This document shows positions 12,999-18,270 of a stretch of 19,901 nucleotides of DNA, in pieces. Source of the DNA: UBA10002 sp964373775 (GTDB taxonomy: Bacteria > Patescibacteriota > Minisyncoccia > Phycocordibacterales > UBA10002); NCBI GenBank assembly GCA_964373775.1, contig CAYJWA010000012.1:1-19901 (forward strand). The letters run 5' to 3'. Made by a program: the position numbers and the translations under genes. How positions within the stretch are numbered: the first letter of the stretch is position 1; each line of letters starts with the position of its first letter. The notes beneath the pieces are model-generated. The model did not search any database and was not told the origin of the DNA. It worked only from the letters and a program-made list of their open reading frames with translations.

Positions 12999-13138
12999 TA
13001 CGAACTGCGAATGTCGGACGAAATGCGAAACAAGAGGAAAGTGGATAGAGATGGTTGCAACCGCAGACGGTTCCCTTTCGTATTTCGTCCTGAACCCGTC
13101 CGACGGGTCGGACGAGGGTACATTATTTGTAGTTCGTA
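12999..13138 (-). promoter_or_regulatory. Candidate structured element between rpsD and rpoA
   Basis: The 306-base gap between rpsD and rpoA has no convincing gene. It can fold as a multi-branch element: outer stem TACGAACT/AGTTCGTA (12999-13006 with 13131-13138), an inner 14-bp stem with one G-T (13017-13030 with 13076-13089), which encloses the palindrome GGTTGCAACC, and a hairpin of CGTCCGAC/GTCGGACG (13097-13114) that competes with ACCCGTC/GACGGGT (13094-13108). It starts six bases after the rpsD stop. S4 is a known autoregulator of its operon, so a regulatory role is plausible, but this is inference. The rest of the gap (12838-12998) has an anti-Shine-Dalgarno-like ACCTCCTTT on the transcript strand and nothing else I can support. 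Confidence 0.4.
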
Positions 13139-13143
13139 CTGTA

Positions 13144-13755
13144 TTATCTGCTGTAAAATTGCAGAATTGCCGCGATATCAAACAAAAGTTCGGCCCGTAT
13201 TAGCCGCGGAATCGCCGTTACGGTTGCCTCTCCCTTCGCGGCATCAAACGAAAGCCACAGCGGCACATTCCGGTCTCTGACCTTATCCGCCATATTCATC
13301 AAGGGCTGTTTGGCTCTGCTTTCCGGCCGCACTTGAATCACATCGCCGACGGAGAGAGAAAAAGAGGGAATGGTTACCCGTTTTCCGTTCACCAGAAAAT
13401 GACCGTGAGCGGCAAGTTGGCGTGCCGCTTGCCGCGACGGCGCAATGCCCAGACGGTACAGCGCATTGTCAAGACGCAGTTCAAGCGAGGCATAGAGCGT
13501 CTCTGCCGGTGCGCCTCGCTTTGCAATCGCCCCCGCCGCATATCGTGCGAACTGCCTCTCGCCGATTCCATACAGATAACGCGCCCGCTGTTTTTCATGA
13601 AGTTGCATTCCAAAATCGCTCTTGCTGTATCCGCCGCGAACTCCACGCTTCACTCCCCGCCCGGCTGCGCGGATTGCATATTTGGGGGACTGGGTTTTCT
13701 CAAAAAGGTCTGCCCCCAGGCGGCGTGCTCGTTTGTATCGTGGTCCTATCTGCAT
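13144..13755 (-). CDS. rpsD: 30S ribosomal protein S4
   Basis: 203 residues, normal length. Primary 16S rRNA binding protein that nucleates 5'-domain assembly and often represses its own operon. Seen: an N-terminal region starting MQIGPRYKRARRLGADLF, KQRARYLYGIGERQFARYAA, then the S4 RNA-binding domain with LELRLDNALYRLGIAPSRQA and ARQLAAHGHFLVNGKRVTIP, and VGDVIQVRPESRAK. No zinc-binding cysteines are present. It is followed by the structured gap before rpoA. Confidence 0.98.
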   Translation of the reverse strand: MQIGPRYKRARRLGADLFEKTQSPKYAIRAAGRGVKRGVRGGYSKSDFGMQLHEKQRARYLYGIGERQFARYAAGAIAKRGAPAETLYASLELRLDNALYRLGIAPSRQAARQLAAHGHFLVNGKRVTIPSFSLSVGDVIQVRPESRAKQPLMNMADKVRDRNVPLWLSFDAAKGEATVTAIPRLIRAELLFDIAAILQFYSR

Positions 13756-13829
13756 AATGTTTAGCTTTTAGCGTTTAGCCTTTAGAAAATGAAGAATATC
13801 TTAACTATGCGCTAACCGGTAATCTCTTC
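13756..13829. repeat. 7-base-period blocks between rpsK and rpsD
   Basis: Four units TTTAGnn (about 13759-13786) lie just before the rpsD start, facing CTATGCG, CTAACCG, GTAATCT units (13805-13825) next to the rpsK stop. The right block is close to that downstream of rplQ: GCTAACCG.TAATC.CTTCTCTA is shared between 13811-13832 and 11392-11413 with two differences. Confidence 0.75.
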
Positions 13830-13830
13830 T

Positions 13831-14259
13831 CTATACTCTGCGTGCGCGCGGGGGACGCGGACCGTTATGCGGCACCGGCGTCGCGTCGCGAATGGAAATA
13901 ACGGAAAACCCCTTTGAAAGAAAACTGCGGATGGCGGATTCGCGGCCCGACCCGACTCCTTTCACAATGACCGAGACTTCGCGAACTCCCATCTGCTGCG
14001 CCTTCTGCGCAAGCGCATCACCTACCTTTGCCGCGGCAAAGGGAGTCCCCTTTTTTGCCCCCTGAAAACCCAATCCCCCGCTGGAGGCGAAGGCAACCAC
14101 ATTCCCCTTCGTATCCGCGAGAGACGCGCGCGTATTGTTGTATGTTGATAGCACAAAAAGAATGGCGCGGTCAAGCGAGCGCTTTTTTGTCGGCGCGGCG
14201 ACCATCCCCTTGCCGGCGCTCTCCGTCTCTCCTTTTGCAACGATGCGTTTTTTGCCCAT
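13831..14259 (-). CDS. rpsK: 30S ribosomal protein S11
   Basis: 142 residues, slightly longer than the usual 129 because of a basic N-terminal extension (MGKKRIVAKGETESAGKG). S11 lies on the platform and shapes the mRNA exit path. Seen: FVLSTYNNTRASLADTKGNV, ASSGGLGFQGAKKGTPFAAA, VSVIVKGVGSGRESAIRSF and the C-terminal RDATPVPHNGPRPPRARRV, all family hallmarks. The ATG at 14259 is chosen because sequence upstream is the 7-base-period spacer. Confidence 0.98.
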   Translation of the reverse strand: MGKKRIVAKGETESAGKGMVAAPTKKRSLDRAILFVLSTYNNTRASLADTKGNVVAFASSGGLGFQGAKKGTPFAAAKVGDALAQKAQQMGVREVSVIVKGVGSGRESAIRSFLSKGFSVISIRDATPVPHNGPRPPRARRV

Positions 14260-14261
14260 AT

Positions 14262-14539
14262 TTTTTGAAAACTCGAAATTCGAATATCGAAATTCGAAAC
14301 AATTAATTCCTAAACTCTCCAAAACACAGACCGCACAAGGTCCGAACAAAACACAAACTTTTCAAAGCACAAAAAGCAAAAATTCGCCTTTTCGTTTGTG
14401 TTTTTCATTTTTTGTGCTTTGTGCTTTGTGCTTTGTTTGGGTTTTGCCAGCCCGACTGGAATAACGCAGTCGTTCGGGCGGGTGTATTGTGTTTTGTGCC
14501 TTAGAAGATATTTCGTGCTTCGGATTTCGTGCTTCGTGC
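14262..14539. repeat. Nested 7-base-period blocks between rpsM and rpsK
   Basis: This 280-base gap has no gene but is almost all repeat. Outer left: four units CGAAnnn (14274-14301). Inner left: AACACAA/AAAGCAC words (14341-14380). Inner right: three exact GTGCTTT units (14414-14434). Outer right: TTCGTGC, TTCGGAT, TTCGTGC, TTCGTGC (14512-14539). Inner partners pair as CAAAGCACAAA (14363-14373) with TTTGTGCTTTG, which occurs three times in overlapping registers (14411, 14418, 14425), and ACACAAAC with GTTTGTGT (14351-14358, 14394-14401). A further hairpin GCCCGA/TCGGGC lies at 14450-14479. Confidence 0.85.
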
Positions 14540-14920
14540 TTATTTCTTCTCCACCGCTCTCCGTCCCGTTCCCATGGTCTTTCTGATATTGCCCCTGCGG
14601 GTCCGCGAGTTTGTCTTGGTCCGCTGCCCGCGAGCCGGCAGTCCTCTCAGATGGCGGATTCCGCGATATGCCTTTATATCCTTCAGACGCTTTACATTGC
14701 CGGCAACCTCGCGTTTTAAGTCGCCCTCAATCTTCAATTGCTCCAGCCCGCGGCGAATTGCATTTTCCTCATCAAGCGTCAGCTCCTTCGCTTTTTTCCC
14801 GTAAGGAACCTTCGCGGTACCCAATATCTGAAGCGCACGCGAATGCCCGATTCCGTAGATAGTGCGGAGTCCGTATTCGAGACGTTTATTGTCGGGAATG
14901 GTGATACCGGAAATACGCAT
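14540..14920 (-). CDS. rpsM: 30S ribosomal protein S13
   Basis: 126 residues, normal length. S13 is in the 30S head and contacts tRNA and the 50S subunit. Seen: MRISGITIPDNKRLEYGLRT, IYGIGHSRALQIL (helix-two-turn-helix), and the C-terminal AYRGIRHLRGLPARGQRTKT plus NSRTRRG. The ATG at 14920 is itself the end of a run of TTTCATn-like seven-base units on the transcript strand; extra codons upstream would translate that repeat and are rejected. Confidence 0.98.
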   Translation of the reverse strand: MRISGITIPDNKRLEYGLRTIYGIGHSRALQILGTAKVPYGKKAKELTLDEENAIRRGLEQLKIEGDLKREVAGNVKRLKDIKAYRGIRHLRGLPARGQRTKTNSRTRRGNIRKTMGTGRRAVEKK

Positions 14921-14998
14921 GAAATATGAAATATGAAGTATGAAATACAAGAAAGAGCCTCCTTCTATTCCATGTTACATATTGCGTGTTACATACCC
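14918..14998. repeat. 7-base-period blocks between rpmJ and rpsM
   Basis: Four units ATGAAAT, ATGAAAT, ATGAAGT, ATGAAAT (14919-14946) overlap the rpsM start codon. They face CATGTTA, CATATTG, CGTGTTA (14971-14991), which end at the rpmJ stop. The two blocks are related as loose inverted complements (ATG/CAT words). Confidence 0.75.
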
Positions 14999-15115
14999 TT
15001 ATCCTTGTCTTTGCTTATGCCTTGGATTGCCCTTGCAGAGCACATACACATACCCCTTCCGACGTACAACCGTGCACCGCGCGCAGATTTTCTTGACTGA
15101 GGCTTTGACTCGCAT
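14999..15115 (-). CDS. rpmJ: 50S ribosomal protein L36
   Basis: 38 residues. Reading the minus strand from the ATG at 15115 gives MRVKASVKKICARCTVVRRK followed by GYVYVLCKGNPRHKQRQG and TAA. This is a textbook L36 with Cys11 and Cys14 plus Cys27 and His33 as the zinc ribbon, so it is the zinc-binding (C+) type. Placed between infA and rpsM as in Gram-positive-type alpha operons. Confidence 0.97.
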   Translation of the reverse strand: MRVKASVKKICARCTVVRRKGYVYVLCKGNPRHKQRQG

Positions 15116-15195
15116 ACGAATAAGCACTAGCAAGTATCGGCGCTTTAGGCTCTCGGAAAGAGTCTCCTCATACCGAAAGCCTAGAACCCAAAAGT
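15116..15195. repeat. Inverted word blocks between infA and rpmJ
   Basis: TTTAGGCTCTCGG (15145-15157) and CCGAAAGCCTAGAA (15174-15187) are imperfect inverted partners, followed by TCTAGAGCC (15195-15203), which again carries the GGCTCT word inverted into the 3' end of infA. The seven-base period is less regular than in neighbouring gaps. Confidence 0.5.
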
Positions 15196-15414
15196 CTAGA
15201 GCCTTTTAATTATTCTCCCTTTTCCCCCGTACGGGTCAATCTCAAGCGAGACCCGGTCTCCAATGAGGACGCGGATACGGTGAAGCCGCATCCTTCCCGC
15301 AAGGTAAGCGAGGATTTCCTCTCCGGAGTCCAGGCGCACCCGGAATAAGGTATCCGGAAGCGCCTCGGTCACCGTACCGCCAACTGCTGGGTTTTTCTTT
15401 GCTCCAGAGGGCAT
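15196..15414 (-). CDS. infA: Translation initiation factor IF-1
   Basis: 72 residues, normal length. OB-fold protein that binds the 30S A site during initiation. Seen: GGTVTEALPDTLFRVRLDSG (12-31), EEILAYLAGRMRLHRIRVLI (32-51) and GDRVSLEIDPYGGKGRIIKR (52-71). First gene of the alpha operon, with a consensus promoter about 20-45 bases upstream. Genes usually found before it (secY, adk, map) are absent here. Confidence 0.97.
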   Translation of the reverse strand: MPSGAKKNPAVGGTVTEALPDTLFRVRLDSGEEILAYLAGRMRLHRIRVLIGDRVSLEIDPYGGKGRIIKRL

Positions 15415-15433
15415 TGCGATACCGTAACGCGAA

Positions 15434-15463
15434 ATACTAACAAAATACTCCCGCGCTTGTCAA
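15434..15463 (-). promoter_or_regulatory. Promoter of the infA/alpha operon
   Basis: On the minus strand a consensus -35 TTGACA (15463-15458), an 18-base spacer and TAGTAT (15439-15434) preceded by a TGT extension. The predicted start is about 12 bases before the infA ATG, giving a short leader without a Shine-Dalgarno. The likely unit is infA to rpsI, nine genes. Confidence 0.7.
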
Positions 15464-15514
15464 ATCATTGCGAAATGAAAATCAAAACAGCGGATTGTTG
15501 AAATTCTCTTATTG

Positions 15515-16813
15515 TTACGGAGACGACGGTTCCGTAACGGTCTCAATTTTTATCTTTCCCGCCTTATCCGGAAAACTGCGGCGCCAAAACGGACGGAGGA
15601 TAACATCTGCCTTCTCAATCGCAGGAAATGCCGACAACACTCTCGCAACTTCACTTTTCTGCTTCCCGCGGAGCGCCTCGGCAAGCCCTGCCCCGTCAAA
15701 GAGAGAAATGAATCGCGCCTGTCCTGACAAGGAGAAAGAAATACGATTCTCATCAGGGGAGTCGGACACAAATTGAAATGCGAGCGAATCCAGCGCAGGA
15801 AGAGAAGCGGGTTGGTCGTCAAAGCGGGGAAGCTTTTTCCGCGCAATGGCTTCGGTCAACTCCGCGCGAGGCAGAAAGAAGGCGGCCAACGCAATCTTTT
15901 CGCGCACTACGGCCTCGGAGTTGCCGCGCTCCAGAGTGGGGAGCGATTCCGCGGTAATGCGATACGCGCCGTCAAAGAAGACAGCGTCTTTCAAAACAGC
16001 CCGCTTTGCCTGCGCCAGCAATTCCTCCGTAATTCTTGTCCGGATATTTTCCCGCGCGGTCTTCTCCGCGGCCTCTTCCGGAATCCGCACCACGCCCTCA
16101 AATCCTCCGGAAAGAGCGGTTTTTGACCGCGCATAAAACGCCGCATACCGAGACGAGTCGTTCTTGAATCCCGGAACCGTAAAATCAGTCAGCGGGCTGT
16201 TAAATGCCTCTCCCGGCGAGTCCGCAAAAACAACCGCTTCCACGCTTCCCGGAATCAATCGCCCACCCTCTTTTTTCTGACCCGGCACCACGATAGAACG
16301 GTCAATCCGATATATTCGACCCTGTGGACTTTCAAAACGAGTGTTCTTGATGAGCCGTTGCGGCGCCGTGGAGAAATTATTATAAACGACAATCGTCCCG
16401 GTTGCGCGCAAAGACACTCGCTTCTGCTCCAACGCAGGAATCACCTCTTCTCCGATTTTCTGAAATGGCACCGTTACGAAAGAAAGCGCTCCTGCGGCAG
16501 TTGCGGCGCTCTCGGCTCCAAAATTATCCGCAAGAGTTATGGCGACGCTCCGCGGAGTTACGATAACAGTCGCCCCGGTAAATGCCCAGGAAAATACAAT
16601 GAGGAGCACGGCAACGGAGGCGCAAACAGAGAGCCACAACGCCGTTTTTGACCACCCACCGTCAATAATTTCAACCGTCTCAGGGCGGTCTTCCTCATAG
16701 AGGAGCGGTTCGTCATTACCGGATGTTTCACCCCTCCTCCGGTTTTCGGGCAGTGGAATGCGGCGCACCGAGCGCCGGTCGCTCACTTTAATGTCGCTGA
16801 TAGGAGTTTTCAT
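15515..16813 (-). CDS. Uncharacterised single-pass membrane protein
   Basis: 432 residues. Seen: a charged cytoplasmic N-terminus (1-56), one membrane helix (about 57-79), then a large external part of about 350 residues beginning ATVIVTPRS. A conserved-looking domain follows with GTIVVYNNFSTAPQRLIKNT and RFESPQGRIYRIDRSIVVPG (139-178), ADSPGEAFNSPLTDFTVPGF (197-216), and an alpha/beta C-terminal half. I recall such proteins in Parcubacteria but know no function. No signal-peptide cleavage site, so it is inner-membrane anchored. It sits directly after the actin-fold gene on the same strand, reminiscent of PilN after PilM. Start ATG at 16813 has no Shine-Dalgarno; an 11-residue upstream extension is rejected. 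Confidence 0.8.
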   Translation of the reverse strand: MKTPISDIKVSDRRSVRRIPLPENRRRGETSGNDEPLLYEEDRPETVEIIDGGWSKTALWLSVCASVAVLLIVFSWAFTGATVIVTPRSVAITLADNFGAESAATAAGALSFVTVPFQKIGEEVIPALEQKRVSLRATGTIVVYNNFSTAPQRLIKNTRFESPQGRIYRIDRSIVVPGQKKEGGRLIPGSVEAVVFADSPGEAFNSPLTDFTVPGFKNDSSRYAAFYARSKTALSGGFEGVVRIPEEAAEKTARENIRTRITEELLAQAKRAVLKDAVFFDGAYRITAESLPTLERGNSEAVVREKIALAAFFLPRAELTEAIARKKLPRFDDQPASLPALDSLAFQFVSDSPDENRISFSLSGQARFISLFDGAGLAEALRGKQKSEVARVLSAFPAIEKADVILRPFWRRSFPDKAGKIKIETVTEPSSP

Positions 16814-16936
16814 GGAAATCGCTGAACTGACGCGGAACGAAACCAAGACGGAGCCGAATCAGAACCCTTCCGTGCCACTTCCGCGTTCTTGTTCCGCTTC
16901 GGTTTTGTGTTCACTTTCATTATACCACTTACTGAA
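16814..16936. repeat. Word-repeat gap between the membrane-protein and PilM-like genes
   Basis: GCGGAAC/GAAACCA/GCCGAAT words on the left (16832-16862) face GCGTTCTTGTTCCGCTTCGG on the right (16883-16902). GCGGAAC (16832-16838) and GTTCCGC (16891-16897) pair perfectly. No terminator is visible, so the two genes are probably cotranscribed. Confidence 0.45.
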
Positions 16937-18175
16937 CTATGCAAACAAGGTGCGCCCGCCCCGCAACTGATTAGCGTACACGGTCTCAAGCATCAGAAAG
17001 GAATCAGCCGCGGCGCCGGGGGAGCTCATCGCGAGATGGGAGCGAAAGAACTCCCCGCGCAGGACAGACACCGTAGGAACGGCTTCAGAGGAAACGGACT
17101 CTCTAACCTTCTCGCGCAGGAAGTTCGCAAAAATCTCGGAGCAGTCGGTATCCACAGAGAGATAGACAGAGGAAGGCAAAATCGGCTCGTCAGAAAATTG
17201 AGCGGTTGATATGTTGAGTTCTCCGAGCCACGAATCGCGGAAAGAATGCAAAAGAGCCGTCGTGCGTTCTTCTTGTCCTGCGTGCAAGTTCTTCTCTCGC
17301 GTTAACGAAAGAATCGCCGCCGCGACAGAAGGAGAGGAATGCGCGCCTTCCGCGAGCGCGCGAATCAGATGATTGCGGCCACGAGGAAAAGAGAATACTC
17401 CGCGAAGCGCGCGCTTTCTTACGATAACCGCCTCAGTCATCTCTCCCCCAATATCCAGAAACAAAAAATCCTCCGCACCCGGAAACAATTCGCGGAGCGT
17501 GGAGATGGCGGAAAGCGCGTAAGAATGAAAACGGGCGCGGCGCGGGTGAATGAAATGCTCCACCGTATCTCCGATTGCCGAGAGAAGAGCGCGCGGGGCG
17601 CGACTCTCAAAAAAAGAAAAGGAAGCGGTAGAGGCAACCTTCCCGACTGGCTCCTCGGTTTCGTACCCATTGAGGCGGGCGGAGAGAAGCAAACGCTCAA
17701 ATCGCGTGACAACCGGGGGGATTTTCCGCTCCGCCACATCCGTGGTCTCCGCTACTTTTTCTCTCTCCCCGTCCGAATGGCGTACGAGCTCCGCAATCAC
17801 CTGCTCGGTGATGGTCAACGGCTCCTTCTGCGAAAGAGAGAGGGTTTTGGTGCGGGAGGAACACCACGGCGCCGCGAGTACGAACAGGGCTCCGGCAACT
17901 TTGAGGCGGCGCGCGGAGAGGCCGGCGCGCGGTATGCCCTCGGCAAGGAGAGAAAGGGTTGCCCGGGAAAGAGCGCGAAGCATGAGCGGCTGCAGCTGTT
18001 TCGCGCGGAGAGTATCCTGAAACGAAAGCTCGGCGCGCTCCGTTGCAAGCAAAATCGGCTTGTGCGATTCGGAGATAAGCGCAAGCGCGGCTCCCACGCT
18101 CCCGCTTCCGATGTCAAAAATAAGAACGATTTCGCCTGTGGTATGCCGGTGCCTGCGAGAAAAAAAAGGAAACAT
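16937..18175 (-). CDS. Actin-fold ATPase-like protein, PilM/FtsA-related
   Basis: 412 residues. Seen: the first phosphate-binding motif IVLIFDIGSGSVGAAL (16-31) and the second, FLFLDIGGEMTEAVI (237-251), followed by GVFSFPRGRNHLIRALAE. These are the two phosphate loops of the actin/HSP70/FtsA superfamily. The third, adenosine, motif (usually LTGGG) is degenerate here: VYLSVDTDCSEIF (337-349). The insert between the loops is about 210 residues, as in PilM and FtsA. No amphipathic C-terminal membrane helix is obvious, which argues against FtsA itself. Inferred role: a cytoplasmic partner of the single-pass membrane protein encoded next, perhaps in an envelope machine or type IV pilus-like assembly. 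The mRNA is probably leaderless. Confidence 0.75.
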   Translation of the reverse strand: MFPFFSRRHRHTTGEIVLIFDIGSGSVGAALALISESHKPILLATERAELSFQDTLRAKQLQPLMLRALSRATLSLLAEGIPRAGLSARRLKVAGALFVLAAPWCSSRTKTLSLSQKEPLTITEQVIAELVRHSDGEREKVAETTDVAERKIPPVVTRFERLLLSARLNGYETEEPVGKVASTASFSFFESRAPRALLSAIGDTVEHFIHPRRARFHSYALSAISTLRELFPGAEDFLFLDIGGEMTEAVIVRKRALRGVFSFPRGRNHLIRALAEGAHSSPSVAAAILSLTREKNLHAGQEERTTALLHSFRDSWLGELNISTAQFSDEPILPSSVYLSVDTDCSEIFANFLREKVRESVSSEAVPTVSVLRGEFFRSHLAMSSPGAAADSFLMLETVYANQLRGGRTLFA

Positions 18176-18181
18176 AGCTCA

Positions 18182-18190
18182 AGTATATCA
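18182..18190 (-). promoter_or_regulatory. Extended -10 giving leaderless mRNA of the PilM-like gene
   Basis: On the minus strand TGA-TATACT (TATACT at 18187-18182) ends exactly six bases before the ATG at 18175, the same geometry as at rmuC. No clear -35 is seen. Confidence 0.55.
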
Positions 18191-18199
18191 CGGGTGAGA

Positions 18200-18270
18200 A
18201 TGAAATATAGAACATGAAGTATGTAACACGAAGAAAAGAAACAAGCTCCTTCATTATTTCATGTTACATG
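18200..18270. repeat. 7-base-period blocks between alaS and the PilM-like gene
   Basis: Units ATGAAAT, ATAGAAC, ATGAAGT, ATGTAAC, ACGAAGA follow exactly every seven bases (18200-18234). They face TTCATTA, TTTCATG, TTACATG (18250-18270), whose last unit contains the alaS stop codon and penultimate codon. The blocks are loose inverted complements. Confidence 0.8.

Noticed and set aside
12936..13280. Plus- and minus-strand frames in the rpsD-rpoA gap (up to 114 codons)
   Set aside because: Composition is low-complexity and cysteine/arginine-rich, no family is recognised, and the plus-strand frames are antisense to rpsD; inverted repeats explain the openness.
14260..14349. Upstream extension of S11 by 30 residues
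   Set aside because: It would translate the 7-base-period spacer; the basic S11 N-terminus starts at 14259.
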